A DNA stretch of 35,015 bases from Patescibacteria group bacterium (GCA_028865615.1 JAGWJT010000005.1:1-35015); one strand, 5' to 3'. Positions 7,029 through 15,523 are shown, counted from the stretch's first letter. The notes: generated by a model from the sequence alone, not told the origin. Numbers and translations are program-made.

Positions 7029-9533
7029 CTAGAGACAGATAAGAGAAGCCAGGGAATCGCCGTCGCGGAGCTTCATGATGCGCACGCCTTGGGTGGCGCG
7101 CGACAGTGTCGGTATCTCAGCCAGAGCCGTGCGGATGACCTGGGATTTCTTGGACATGGCCACTATCTCCTCGTCATCGTCTGTCACTACCTTGGCCGCC
7201 ATGAGAGAACCCGTCTTGCCTGTCACATTCATGGTGAGGATGCCGGAACCTCCACGGCCTTGGATTTTGTATTCTGACAGCTCGGTCTTCTTGCCATAAC
7301 CGTTGGCGCCCATGACAAACAGGTGCGGATTCTTGGCCTCTTTGTTGACCATATCGGCCGATATGACTTCGTCGGTTTTGTCCAGTTTGATGGCCCTGAC
7401 GCCTGCGGCATTCCTGCCCATCTCCCGTATGTCAGACTCCTTGAAGTGGATAGACTGGCCTTCTCTGGTGGCGATCATCACTTCGTCGCCTTTGGTGACG
7501 AACTTGACCGATATGAGCTCGTCGCCCGCATCCAAAGATATAGCTATGAGACCGGATCGGCGCACGTCTTTGAAATTCTCGGCGGAGGTCTTCTTGCCGG
7601 TGCCTTTTTTGGTCACCATCATCAGGGACAATCCGGCAGCCTCTTTCTTGGTCTTCGGCATAGCCAATATGGAGGTCACTCTCTCGCCTTCCGAGAGAGA
7701 AAGGAAATTCATTATGGACTTGCCTTTGGTGGCGCGCTTGCCCTCCGGTATCTCGAACATCTTGATCTGATAGGCTTTGCCTTTGTCGGTGAAGAATAAC
7801 AGGTCGTTGTGAGTGGTGGCAAAGACTAGATGTGATATGAAATCCTCGTCTTTTGTATCCAGATCGACAACTCCCACGCCGCCGCGCTTCTGTTTGCGGT
7901 ATTCCGACGGGTCGGTGCGCTTGACATAGCCGCCCTTGGTGAGGACCAGCACGGATTCCTCGTCTGCGATGAGGTCTTCAGCCTTGAATTCCTTGACGCC
8001 GTGCTTGACGATCTTGGTCCTGCGAAGGTCGCCGTACTTCTGTTTGATCTCGCCTAGCTCTTTGGTTATGAGGCCGCGGACTTTCTTCTCGGAGCCGAGT
8101 ATGGACTTGAGCTCTTCTATGAGCGCTTGGACTTCTTTGAGCTCGTCCAGCACTTTCTTGCGTTCGAGGCCGGCCAGCTTCTGCAGGCGCATGTCCAAGA
8201 TGGCCTGGGCTTGCAAGTCGCTGAACTTGAATTTCTTCATCAGGCCGGATTTGGCTTCGGCAACATCCTTGGAAGCGCGGATGAGGCTGATGATCTCATC
8301 TATATGGTCTAGGGCCTTCTTGAGGCCCAGGAGGATGTGCTCACGCGCTTCGGCGGCATTGAGGTCGAACTGGGTGCGACGGCGGATGACTTCTATGCGA
8401 TGGGCGACGAATTCTTGGAGGATGGATTTCAAGCCAAGGGTCTGCGGTACGCCGTTCACCAAGGCGACCATGTTCACGTGGAAAGCGTCCTCGAGCTGGG
8501 TATGCTTGTACAGCTGATTCAGGATCTTCTCCGGGAATGAGCCCTGCTTCAGGTCTATGACTATGCGCATGTCCTTGTCGGACTCGTCGCGGAGAGCCTT
8601 GACGCCTTCGATGACCTTCTCGCGGACAAGGTCGGCTATCTTCATGATAAGCTCGCTCTTGTTGACACGATAAGGTATGGAAGCGATGACGATCTGATAC
8701 TGGCCTTTCTTGTCCTCTATGATCTCGGCCTCGCCGCGCACTACGATGGGGCCGCGGCCGGTGGTGTAGGCGTGATGGATGTCCTTTTCGCCGTACATGA
8801 TGGCACCTGTCGGGAAGTCGGGGCCCTTGATGAATTGGAGCAGGTCATCGGTCGTGGCATCCTTGTTCTCGATGAGATGAGTCGTGGCGTCGATCACTTC
8901 GGTGAGGTTGTGCGGCGCTATGTTCGTGGCCATGCCGACGGCGATGCCCAGGGTGCCGTTCAAAAGCATATTCGGAACGGCTGTAGGCAATACAGCCGGC
9001 TCTTTTCTGGTCCCGTCATAATTGGGTCTGAAGTCTACAGTGTTCTTGTCTATGTCTCGCAACAATTCAGCGGCTGGCCGCGACATGCGAGCTTCTGTAT
9101 AACGCATTGCAGCAGCCGGATCTCCATCTATATTGCCGAAGTTTCCTTGGCCTTGGACCAGCGGGTAGCGCATGCGGAAATCCTGGGCCATGCCGACTAG
9201 CGTGTCATAAACAGCCGCGTCGCCGTGAGGGTGGTAATTTCCAAGTACATCGCCGACTACAACGGCTGACTTGCGGAATTTTGCGGATGCGGTGAGACCT
9301 TTCTCATTCATGCTATAGAGGATGCGGCGATGCACGGGCTTCAAGCCGTCGCGCACGTCAGGAAGAGCACGCGCCGTGATGACGGACATGGCGTAGTCGA
9401 GATACGACTCGCGCATCTCGGTGGTGATAGAGCGCGGTACGATACCGGTTTCTGCCGGCTTTCCGTCAGCCGGCAATTCGCTATGCTTTTCGGGCCCTTT
9501 TTCAGGCCCTTTGTGGTCAGACTTCTTGGGCAT
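7029..9533 (-). CDS. gyrA: DNA gyrase subunit A
   Basis: Encodes 834 residues, normal for GyrA. The N-terminal breakage-reunion domain has the catalytic tyrosine Y145 in MRYTEARMS (E. coli Y122). The quinolone-resistance region reads [13 protein letters not shown] at 101-113. The position of E. coli Ser83 is Ala106 here, while the Asp87 equivalent (D110) is kept. The coiled-coil arm and a six-blade C-terminal pinwheel follow; the GyrA box is present in altered form as QKRGGVG. The QRRGGKG-type box normally distinguishes gyrase from topoisomerase IV, so the variant leaves a little room for ParC-like activity. The ATG has GGAG 5 nt upstream. GyrA pairs with GyrB (not in this window) to introduce negative supercoils. 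Confidence 0.95.
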   Translation of the reverse strand: MPKKSDHKGPEKGPEKHSELPADGKPAETGIVPRSITTEMRESYLDYAMSVITARALPDVRDGLKPVHRRILYSMNEKGLTASAKFRKSAVVVGDVLGNYHPHGDAAVYDTLVGMAQDFRMRYPLVQGQGNFGNIDGDPAAAMRYTEARMSRPAAELLRDIDKNTVDFRPNYDGTRKEPAVLPTAVPNMLLNGTLGIAVGMATNIAPHNLTEVIDATTHLIENKDATTDDLLQFIKGPDFPTGAIMYGEKDIHHAYTTGRGPIVVRGEAEIIEDKKGQYQIVIASIPYRVNKSELIMKIADLVREKVIEGVKALRDESDKDMRIVIDLKQGSFPEKILNQLYKHTQLEDAFHVNMVALVNGVPQTLGLKSILQEFVAHRIEVIRRRTQFDLNAAEAREHILLGLKKALDHIDEIISLIRASKDVAEAKSGLMKKFKFSDLQAQAILDMRLQKLAGLERKKVLDELKEVQALIEELKSILGSEKKVRGLITKELGEIKQKYGDLRRTKIVKHGVKEFKAEDLIADEESVLVLTKGGYVKRTDPSEYRKQKRGGVGVVDLDTKDEDFISHLVFATTHNDLLFFTDKGKAYQIKMFEIPEGKRATKGKSIMNFLSLSEGERVTSILAMPKTKKEAAGLSLMMVTKKGTGKKTSAENFKDVRRSGLIAISLDAGDELISVKFVTKGDEVMIATREGQSIHFKESDIREMGRNAAGVRAIKLDKTDEVISADMVNKEAKNPHLFVMGANGYGKKTELSEYKIQGRGGSGILTMNVTGKTGSLMAAKVVTDDDEEIVAMSKKSQVIRTALAEIPTLSRATQGVRIMKLRDGDSLASLICL

Positions 9534-9559
9534 TAGGCTCCTATTATATCAGATATTTC

Positions 9560-9578
9560 ATCAAGGTGCTACCTTGAT
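9560..9578. repeat. Hairpin ATCAAGGT-GCT-ACCTTGAT upstream of gyrA
   Basis: Perfect 8-bp stem with a 3-nt loop, 27 bp upstream of the gyrA start. It shares its core with the longer palindrome at 9636-9665, so the two may be sites for the same regulator or related repeat units. Confidence 0.6.
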
Positions 9579-9635
9579 TTTATCCGGATTTGATTCTTTT
9601 TTGATTCGGATTTTATCACCACTCTGATACATTGT

Positions 9636-9665
9636 GGTGCAACCTTGATATATCAAGGTTGCACC
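9636..9665. repeat. Perfect 30-bp palindrome between gyrA and the upstream gene
   Basis: GGTGCAACCTTGATA followed at once by its reverse complement, with no loop. It starts 3 bp after the stop of the minus-strand membrane protein gene (9669-9968) and could act as a terminator for it, although no T-tract follows. It could equally be an operator for gyrA. Confidence 0.65.
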
Positions 9666-9668
9666 TTG

Positions 9669-9968
9669 CTACTTCACCCCCGGCGTCACCTGCACTTCGG
9701 AGTATGTCACCTTCTTCGGGCCTGTGATCATCGTCCAGATATCGTCGGCCAGCGCGCCGGCTCCGGCAACCATAGAGTCAACCGGCGAGCCGGCCTTGTC
9801 GGCTATCGAAGCTACGGCCGCGCCGCTCTGTATATTGATACCCGTGATGGAACCTATGTAGAAAGCCGCGATGATAGCCGTTATACCAAAAGACCACCAA
9901 AAAGCGGTTTTGCGCCTGACATGATCGGGCCTTGTCTTCAGATTCGCTATGTATGATTGGATAGACAT
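9669..9968 (-). CDS. Small single-pass membrane protein
   Basis: Ninety-nine residues from the ATG at 9966-9968. A longer start at 9992 would overlap the upstream stop by 4 bp, but the MSIQSYIANLKTRPDHVRRK beginning looks like the natural N-terminus. Short proteins with a positively charged pre-helix segment of this kind are frequent in Patescibacteria. One hydrophobic helix lies at about residues 23-43, followed by an Ala/Gly/Ser-rich outer tail. I know no function. It is probably co-transcribed with the upstream metallo-beta-lactamase-fold gene. Confidence 0.65.
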   Translation of the reverse strand: MSIQSYIANLKTRPDHVRRKTAFWWSFGITAIIAAFYIGSITGINIQSGAAVASIADKAGSPVDSMVAGAGALADDIWTMITGPKKVTYSEVQVTPGVK

Positions 9969-9988
9969 GGCTTCATTATACTCTGCGA

Positions 9989-10621
9989 TCATTCCTTTGC
10001 CAGTACGACCACATCGGCCTCCTTCCCTTCCAGGTCTTTCTTTTTCAACGTCAGTTTTGGTTCCGGTTTCGGACTTTCGCCGGCTTCTTTGAGGAAAGCC
10101 TTCAAAGCGTCTTTGCCGCCTATATCGCCATAGTGCACGGGTATGATGATCTTCGGACTCATGGATACGGCAAGCTTGTAGGCTTTGGTTGCATCCAGCA
10201 CGCCCTCGCCGCCGATCGGCACGAATAGGATGTCAACGCCGTCTATGGCCTCATCGGCGTCTTTGGGCAACTCGGTTTGATCGATGGCCCCGAGGAAGCA
10301 TATATTCATGCCCTCCAGAGTCACTGTATATATGGTGTTGATGCGCTTCTCTCCTCCGTAGTTGGACTCCGACTGGAAGCCTTTGATGAACACGCCTTTG
10401 ACTTCGTACTCGCCCGGACCTGTCACGGCAAACGGCTTCTTGTCCCCAAATGTCACCTGGTCGACGCCGTTCATGTCCTCATGGTTCAGGGACACCAGAG
10501 CTATATCCGCGCCATATTTGGCCGCAGCAAGCTTGGAATCCTTGGACACGGGATTGAAAGCGAGGATGGTGTCGCCGAACTGAGCTTTGACTGATTCTCC
10601 GCCTAGGTAAGTGATGATCAT
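9989..10621 (-). CDS. Metallo-beta-lactamase-fold protein (UlaG-like) with altered metal site
   Basis: Encodes 210 residues. Recognisable by its N-terminal strand MIITYLGGESVKAQFGD, the GPGEYEVKGVFIKGF segment (about 68-82) and PVHYGD (161-166). These are features of the UlaG-type metal-dependent hydrolase branch (Lactamase_B_3) of the metallo-beta-lactamase superfamily. The key HxHxDH motif is present only as L45-N-H-E-D-M50: the central His and Asp remain, the first and last His are gone. His163 is kept. The protein may bind a single metal, or have lost hydrolase activity. Its promoter at 10628-10656 places the transcription start at the ATG. Confidence 0.75.
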   Translation of the reverse strand: MIITYLGGESVKAQFGDTILAFNPVSKDSKLAAAKYGADIALVSLNHEDMNGVDQVTFGDKKPFAVTGPGEYEVKGVFIKGFQSESNYGGEKRINTIYTVTLEGMNICFLGAIDQTELPKDADEAIDGVDILFVPIGGEGVLDATKAYKLAVSMSPKIIIPVHYGDIGGKDALKAFLKEAGESPKPEPKLTLKKKDLEGKEADVVVLAKE

Positions 10622-10627
10622 GATGGT

Positions 10628-10656
10628 ACTTTAGCAATTAACGCGCGGATTTTCAA
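10628..10656 (-). promoter_or_regulatory. Leaderless-type promoter of the metallo-beta-lactamase-fold gene
   Basis: On the minus strand: TTGAAA (10651-10656), 17-bp spacer, TAAAGT (10628-10633) with TGC before it. Only 6 nt separate the -10 from the ATG at 10621, so RNA synthesis should start at or next to the A of the start codon. Confidence 0.7.
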
Positions 10657-10798
10657 TCAGGCGATGGCGATACAGCTTTATAGACAAAACCGCAACGATG
10701 CGGTAGAGTATCCGGGTTCGACAAATTAATAACCCGCGTCATCCCGTCTTTATTAACATAAGCCGGCAACGGCAAACTGGCGGCGCGCGGAAACAGAG

Positions 10799-12031
10799 AT
10801 GTTCAAAAAATTAAAAGATACTCTTACCGGTCCGAAAGACGGTTCGGGCATGAATGCCGGAGATGTGACGAAATCCGAAGATGCGGCCGATCCCTTTGAG
10901 GCGGGGGTCCGGACCGGACAACAAGAAGACAAAAAACCCAAGGAGCCCGAGCTCACGGAAGCCCAGAAGAAGAGCGCTATGGCGCCTTTTGCCGCTGCCA
11001 TGAAGAATCCTCCCTCGATCGGAGACCTTGTCGAGGGTCCGGTCATAGCGGTAGACAAAGCGGCAATATTCGTGGACTTGGCGCCGTTTGGCACAGGCAT
11101 CATCTATGGCCGCGAATTTATCATAGCTAGAGACGTCATCAAGAAGATAAATGTCGGCGATACCATAGCCGCAAAGATAGTGGGTGACGATCACAAGGAA
11201 GGCTATATCGAGCTGTCTTTGAAAGAAGCTCGTCAGGCCCTCATATGGAGCGAGGCCGAATCCGCCATCAAGGAAAAGAAAGTCCTAGACTTGCCCGTCA
11301 AGGAAGCCAACAAGGGCGGCTTGCTCATAGAATGGCAGGGCATCACAGGCTTTTTGCCGGCATCCCAGCTCAAGGCGGATCATTATCCCAAAGTCGGCGA
11401 CGGCAACAAGGACAAGATACTGGACGAGCTCAAGAAGCTGGTCGGTACCCGACTGGAAATATCCATCATCACCGCAGACCCGAAGGAAGGCAAGCTGATA
11501 TTCTCGGAAAAGGGCTCTGAGCACAAGGAAAAGGAGAAGATCGTGAGCAAATACGAGATAGGAGACGAGGTCGAAGGCCTGGTCACGGGCGTTGTGGACT
11601 TCGGCGTTTTCATCAAACTCGAGGAGGGCCTCGAGGGTTTGGTGCACATATCGGAGATCGATTGGGGCCTCGTAGACGACCCGCGCAACTTCGTCAAAGC
11701 CGGACAGAAGATCAGAGCCAAGATCATAGAGATCAAAGACGGCAAGATCTCGCTATCCATAAAGCAGCTGAAGCCGAATCCTTGGATAGAAGCGGCCAAG
11801 AAATACAAGAAGGACATGCCTGTCACCGGCGTGGTCATCAAATTCAACAAGCATGGCGCCCTCGCTTCCATAGAGGAAGGCGTAGCCGGCTTGGTTCACG
11901 TCAGCGAATTCGGCTCCGAGGAGAAGCTCCGTGCCGCTCTCGAGCTCGGCAAGACCTATCCGTTCAAGATCGCCTTGTTCGATCCCAAAGAGCAGAAGAT
12001 GGCGCTGGCATACGCCGGCGAGAAGAAATAG
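10799..12031 (+). CDS. rpsA: 30S ribosomal protein S1-like protein, four S1 domains
   Basis: Encodes 410 residues. A charged, disordered N-terminus (about 1-60) is followed by four S1 (OB-fold) RNA-binding domains at about 74-144, 157-237, 252-322 and 335-406. The third is the most typical (GDEVEGLVTGVVDFGVFIKL ... GLVHISEIDW). S1 helps the 30S subunit capture mRNA. Four domains rather than six is the usual form outside proteobacteria. In a genome with few Shine-Dalgarno sites and several apparently leaderless genes, its role may be limited or altered; that is inference. No strong ribosome site precedes the ATG. The gene is divergent from the metallo-beta-lactamase-fold gene and convergent with pth. 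Confidence 0.9.
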   Translation: MFKKLKDTLTGPKDGSGMNAGDVTKSEDAADPFEAGVRTGQQEDKKPKEPELTEAQKKSAMAPFAAAMKNPPSIGDLVEGPVIAVDKAAIFVDLAPFGTGIIYGREFIIARDVIKKINVGDTIAAKIVGDDHKEGYIELSLKEARQALIWSEAESAIKEKKVLDLPVKEANKGGLLIEWQGITGFLPASQLKADHYPKVGDGNKDKILDELKKLVGTRLEISIITADPKEGKLIFSEKGSEHKEKEKIVSKYEIGDEVEGLVTGVVDFGVFIKLEEGLEGLVHISEIDWGLVDDPRNFVKAGQKIRAKIIEIKDGKISLSIKQLKPNPWIEAAKKYKKDMPVTGVVIKFNKHGALASIEEGVAGLVHVSEFGSEEKLRAALELGKTYPFKIALFDPKEQKMALAYAGEKK

Positions 12032-12076
12032 AAGATACGAATGTTACGAATAGGGACAATACAAATCTACAAATAA

Positions 12077-12703
12077 TCAAGAGGAATTGGCGACATTGGT
12101 CGCCTTTTCTCTTCCCTCTTTGATCCACAGCGCGACGACTTCGATAGCTTTCTTGGCAACTTTCTTGAGTTCTTTGAGCTCGGCATCCTTGAACTTGCCG
12201 AGAATGAATCTTTCGATCTTGTCGTCGCCGTGCGGCACCTTGGCTATGCCTTTGGCGTCGGCGGCAGCTGTACCGATACGAAGCCTCGGAAAAGCCTCTG
12301 TCTTTACGGCTCTTATCACTGATTCCAAACCATTGTGACCGCCTGATGATTTGTTATATGAGATCTTCATGCGGCCCAGCGGCAATTGGAAATCGTCGTA
12401 TATCACCAATAGATCGTCGGCGATCTTGCCTTTGATGCCGCTCTTCGGCTTGGCGGCCTTGGTCTTGACGATAGACGCTACGGCCTTGCCGGAATTATTC
12501 ATGAATGTCTCGGGCGCCACCAGGAGCACCTTGCCTTTCCCTATCTTGGCCTCTGCAGTAAGGGCGTTGAGCTTGCCGTCGAAAACGAAATCGTCCTTGG
12601 AGCACTCCTTGCGTATGGCTTCCAAGATGATGCGTCCGCTATTGTGGCGCGTTCCCTCGTACTCTTCGCCCGGATTGCCCAAGCCGACGATGATGTATGA
12701 CAT
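12077..12703 (-). CDS. pth: Peptidyl-tRNA hydrolase
   Basis: Encodes 208 residues, slightly longer than the usual 185-195. Family motifs are all visible: GLGNPGEEYEGTRHNSG (7-23, catalytic His20 and Asn10), PETFMNNSG (63-71), IYDDFQLPLGRMK, and SGGHNGLESVI. It cleaves the ester bond of peptidyl-tRNAs released prematurely from ribosomes. The extra length is a Lys-rich insertion around residues 80-92 (KAAKPKSGIKGK). A minus-strand TATACT (12714-12719, preceded by TGC) lies 10 nt before the ATG, giving a very short leader. The gene is divergent from lepB; inverted-repeat element 2 lies between them. Confidence 0.95.
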   Translation of the reverse strand: MSYIIVGLGNPGEEYEGTRHNSGRIILEAIRKECSKDDFVFDGKLNALTAEAKIGKGKVLLVAPETFMNNSGKAVASIVKTKAAKPKSGIKGKIADDLLVIYDDFQLPLGRMKISYNKSSGGHNGLESVIRAVKTEAFPRLRIGTAAADAKGIAKVPHGDDKIERFILGKFKDAELKELKKVAKKAIEVVALWIKEGREKATNVANSS

Positions 12704-12722
12704 AACAACAAACAGTATAGCA

Positions 12723-12920
12723 TGAACGGGAACCGAGGATATATCGATAGATCAAGATCGGGAACCAGGCAGACAATGTTCGAGGAACATTTCGCAGGAA
12801 TTTTCCAGCAGGAAAATTCCGAGACATAGGGCGAGCTCTGCAGAGCTCGACCCGTGTTCCGAGGGCATTGTCTGCCTGGTTCCTATTCATGAACAGGAAC
12901 ATTCCTGGTTCTCGTTCTAG
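12723..12920. repeat. Multi-branched inverted-repeat element 2
   Basis: The core has perfect 18-bp arms, GGAACCAGGCAGACAATG (12761-12778) and its reverse complement (12866-12883). They enclose GGAACA/TGTTCC, a perfect 10-bp hairpin GGAATTTTCC-AGCA-GGAAAATTCC (12797-12820) and an 18-bp palindrome CGAGCTCTGCAGAGCTCG (12832-12849). An outer, weaker pair (about 12723-12740 with 12902-12919, 13 of 18 matching) extends the structure to ~200 bp. Its arm matches that of element 1 at 13 of 16 positions, so the two look like one family. It lies in the divergent pth/lepB intergenic region, so it is not simply a terminator. Confidence 0.75.
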
Positions 12921-12925
12921 GAAAC

Positions 12926-12954
12926 TTGTGTTCCATCCATGTCCGTATTACAAT
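12926..12954 (+). promoter_or_regulatory. Leaderless-type promoter of lepB
   Basis: TTGTGT at 12926-12931, a 17-bp spacer and TACAAT at 12949-12954, followed 8 nt later by ATG at 12963. The in-frame ATG at 12939 lies between the two promoter boxes and so should not be in the mRNA. This argues for 12963 as the start. Confidence 0.7.
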
Positions 12955-12962
12955 ACGCCATC

Positions 12963-13556
12963 ATGCCGCCGGAATCGAGTCAAAAAGAGCATTCGTTCGG
13001 GCGATCCGTGTGGGAATGGGTCAAAGTCATAGCCATAGCCCTTATCGTAGCCTTGCCGATACGCTTCTTCATCGCCGAACCGTTCGTGGTGAACGGCGCC
13101 AGCATGGACCCGACTTTCGATACGGGCCAATTCCTGATCGTAGACAGATTGACTTACGATTTTGAGAAGCCGCAAAGAGGCGATGTCATAGTCTTCAAAT
13201 ACCCCGGCGACACGAGCATATATTACATAAAGCGCATCATCGGTCTGCCCGGCGAGACTGTGATCGTCAAAGACGGCCAGGTCGGCATAAAGGAGCCCGG
13301 CGCATCCGACACGATCCCTCTAGCACAGCCGTATGTGGATCAAGACCACGCCTCTCACGACAGCGGAGTGTATCCTCTCGGCAAGGGCCAATATTTCGTA
13401 ATGGGAGACAACAGAGCCCAGAGCTCTGATTCCAGAGCGTGGGGCCCGCTCAACGCTGATCTCATCGTCGGCAGGCCGATAGTCAGAATAACGCCTTTCA
13501 ACAAGCTCGGTATATTGCCGGGATCGTTCAATTACAATGAAGCATCCCCACAATAA
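12963..13556 (+). CDS. lepB: Signal peptidase I
   Basis: Encodes 197 residues. One N-terminal membrane helix (about 17-38) leads into the S26 catalytic domain. The nucleophile is Ser47 in NGASMDPTF (box B) and the general base Lys90 in YYIKRIIGLPGE (box D). Box C RGDVIVF and box E GQYFVMGDNRAQSSDSRAWG are also present. It removes signal peptides from exported proteins, such as the pilin-like proteins encoded nearby. The start follows from the promoter position (no Shine-Dalgarno). The 3' end overlaps the next gene by 20 bp. Confidence 0.95.
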   Translation: MPPESSQKEHSFGRSVWEWVKVIAIALIVALPIRFFIAEPFVVNGASMDPTFDTGQFLIVDRLTYDFEKPQRGDVIVFKYPGDTSIYYIKRIIGLPGETVIVKDGQVGIKEPGASDTIPLAQPYVDQDHASHDSGVYPLGKGQYFVMGDNRAQSSDSRAWGPLNADLIVGRPIVRITPFNKLGILPGSFNYNEASPQ

Positions 13557-14814
13557 GACCAAAACCGGACAGAAGAGCGGCGACGCGGCATCGAGATCGA
13601 TGCCCGTCGAAAACATGGACAAGATCGGAGAAGTGGCGATGTACTACGGCTTCGCCCCGGTCAAGAGCCCGTCTATCACAAAAGCCGACACCGATGCCGC
13701 CAGAAGCCTCAGGGAGGGAGATTTCATAGACGACGAGACGGAGAGCCACGGGCATCTGCCGCTGCATGTGGAAGAAAAGATAGCGATATTGCGCACATAC
13801 CAAGATGAAGGATGGTATTCGATGGCACAACCGGTATATGTATATCTCAAAGACCCGTGCCGAGGATGCGTATCGTCTTCGGGCAAGAAGACCGCATACA
13901 ACCGCTACGCCGACCTGGAGATACTCGGTTCATCCGGTGCCATAGCCGAGGCTACGCTCATACAGGCCGGTAGAGCCATGTTGGCGGAAGAGGGGTACGA
14001 GGATACCCGGGTCGAGATCAATAGCGTCGGAGATAGGGATTCCATGTCGCGTTTCAATCGCGAGCTGACTTCGTACTATAGGAAGAACATCGATACCATG
14101 ACTCCGGAGGGCCGGCAACTTTTCAAGAAAGATCCATACGCTTTGCTGGTCTCGCACGACAAAGAGAACACGGAGATCAACGCCAAGGCGCCCCGCACTA
14201 TCGACTTCCTTTCGGAGAACAGCCGCCGCCACCTCGAGGAGGTCCTCGAATATCTGGAAGCCCTGGGAGTGCCCTATTCCATCAACAACTCCCTGATAGG
14301 CAACAAGTCCTATTGCACCGAAACGATATTCTCTGTCATCGACGCCACAGAAAGCAAAGCGGACAAGGATATGAGAGTGCTAGCCATAGGCATGAGATAC
14401 AACGGTCTGGCCAAGCGCGCCGGCATGAAGAAGGACATACAAGGCGTCGGTTTGTCTCTCCTCATAAAGAATAACGGAAATGACTTGCGTGATCCTCTGA
14501 AGCGGGTCAAGAGGCCCATAGCTTCGTTCGTCCAGTTGGGCGCAGAATCCAAGCTCATGTCCCTGGACATCGTCGAAAGATTGCGCAAGAACAAGATCCC
14601 CCTCTACATATCCTTGGCCAAAGACCGCCTAGGCGCCCAGGTATCCGTGATCGAGAAGCATCATACGCCATACGTCATAGTCATTGGCAAGAAAGAGGCC
14701 GTGGACAAGACCGCCATAGTCCGCCGCGTAGATACCTATTCACAGGAAGTCGTACCAATAGAAGAATTGCCTGAATACATGAAGAAAGTCGAGAAATCTT
14801 ACTGGGGCAAATGA
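13537..14814 (+). CDS. Histidyl-tRNA synthetase homologue with degenerate active site
   Basis: Encodes 425 residues. The framework matches HisRS: YGFAPVKSP near the N-terminus, then DTRVEINSVGDRDS, the APRTIDFLSENSRRHLEEVLEYLEALGVPYSINN-type region (about 213-250), and a C-terminal anticodon-binding-like domain (about 345-410). The catalytic parts are not kept: the LRPEGT motif reads LPLHVEE, the motif-2 arginine is absent, and the histidine motif RGLDYYxxTVFE reads IGNKSYCTETIFS. It is therefore unlikely to charge tRNA-His. It may be a regulatory or tRNA-binding paralogue, as HisZ is for histidine synthesis, or a Patescibacteria-specific protein. The first 20 bp overlap lepB; ATGs at 13600 and 13615 are alternative starts. 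Confidence 0.7.
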   Translation: MKHPHNKTKTGQKSGDAASRSMPVENMDKIGEVAMYYGFAPVKSPSITKADTDAARSLREGDFIDDETESHGHLPLHVEEKIAILRTYQDEGWYSMAQPVYVYLKDPCRGCVSSSGKKTAYNRYADLEILGSSGAIAEATLIQAGRAMLAEEGYEDTRVEINSVGDRDSMSRFNRELTSYYRKNIDTMTPEGRQLFKKDPYALLVSHDKENTEINAKAPRTIDFLSENSRRHLEEVLEYLEALGVPYSINNSLIGNKSYCTETIFSVIDATESKADKDMRVLAIGMRYNGLAKRAGMKKDIQGVGLSLLIKNNGNDLRDPLKRVKRPIASFVQLGAESKLMSLDIVERLRKNKIPLYISLAKDRLGAQVSVIEKHHTPYVIVIGKKEAVDKTAIVRRVDTYSQEVVPIEELPEYMKKVEKSYWGK

Positions 14815-14833
14815 TGGATGCAACGGGGGCCAC

Positions 14834-14862
14834 TTGCGCCACTTCCCTATTCATGCTAATTT
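14834..14862 (+). promoter_or_regulatory. Promoter of rpsU
   Basis: TTGCGC at 14834-14839, a 17-bp spacer and TAATTT at 14857-14862, preceded by TGC (extended -10). The ATG at 14876 is 13 nt after the -10, so the leader is only about 6 nt. It also shows that the upstream in-frame ATG at 14834 is not a start. Confidence 0.5.
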
Positions 14863-14875
14863 AAAGCCTCAACAT

Positions 14876-15133
14876 ATGGCCATAAACGTCGAGATAACAA
14901 GAACCCCCGGTGAGAGCCCGCTCTCTATATTGCGTCGATTTAGCCGTAAAGTGCAATCCGGCGGCATAATACCACGCATGAGGAGCCTCCGCTTCAGCGG
15001 CCGCAAGCAGTCTCATTTCAAGGTCAAGCAGAGGGCTCTCAAGGCGATAGCTCGCCGCAAGACGAACGAAGAGCTGTACAAGCTGGGCAAGATGGATTCC
15101 GCCGACTCCAAGCGCAAGGCCGGCCGCAGATAA
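14876..15133 (+). CDS. rpsU: 30S ribosomal protein S21
   Basis: Eighty-five residues from the ATG at 14876. The start MAINVEITRTPGESPLSILR and the RRFSRKVQSGGII segment fit the S21 family, which binds at the mRNA exit and anti-Shine-Dalgarno region of the 30S subunit. The C-terminus is extended, very basic and helical, ending KRKAGRR. Frames from 14834 would add 14 residues that overlap the promoter. The stop overlaps the start of ybeY by one base (TAATG), so the two are translationally coupled. Confidence 0.85.
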   Translation: MAINVEITRTPGESPLSILRRFSRKVQSGGIIPRMRSLRFSGRKQSHFKVKQRALKAIARRKTNEELYKLGKMDSADSKRKAGRR

Positions 15134-15519
15134 TGCCAACTGCCCGAGTATCAATCTGCAACGGAACGCGGGCCAGAGCGCCTCGCGCGCCTTTTGGCGC
15201 AATCAAAGATGCCGTGCTCGGCAAGAGATACTCTCTCTGCCTCAATTGGATCGGCCCGGGCGAGATGCGCAAGCTGAACAAGATATACAGAGGCAAAGAC
15301 AAGCCGACGGACATATTGAGCTTTCCCTTATCGAAAACGGAGGGTGAAATATATATCTGCATGTCCGAATCAAGGAAACAGGCGCGGGCATTTGGAAGGG
15401 CTTTTGAGAATTTTGTGGTATTCTTGTTCATCCACGGCTGCGTTCATTTGAAAGGATACGATCATGGCGCTACAATGGAAAAGCTGGAAAGGAGAACTCG
15501 AAGCAAGTTTGGTGTATGA
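15133..15519 (+). CDS. ybeY: Endoribonuclease YbeY (rRNA maturation)
   Basis: Encodes 128 residues, shorter than the usual ~150. The zinc-binding signature HGCVHLKGYDH (H3xH5xH form) is intact, as is the KPTDILSFPLS segment that precedes it in the family. YbeY processes the 3' end of 16S rRNA and takes part in ribosome quality control. Its coupling to rpsU is in keeping with this: S21 sits close to the 16S rRNA 3' end and is known to interact with YbeY in E. coli. The shortening is at the N-terminus, where the first helix is reduced. Confidence 0.9.
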   Translation: MPTARVSICNGTRARAPRAPFGAIKDAVLGKRYSLCLNWIGPGEMRKLNKIYRGKDKPTDILSFPLSKTEGEIYICMSESRKQARAFGRAFENFVVFLFIHGCVHLKGYDHGATMEKLERRTRSKFGV

Positions 15520-15523
15520 TATA

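Noticed and set aside
9543-9548. Exact TATAAT (minus strand) just before gyrA as its promoter
   Set aside because: It is 9 nt from the ATG and would start RNA inside the GGAG ribosome site; no -35 at 17 bp. Since gyrA has one of the clearer Shine-Dalgarno sites, I could not decide between leaderless and chance and do not list it.
10710-10735. tRNA-like T-arm GGGTTCGACAA upstream of rpsA
   Set aside because: No cloverleaf: no acceptor or anticodon stem can be formed around it.
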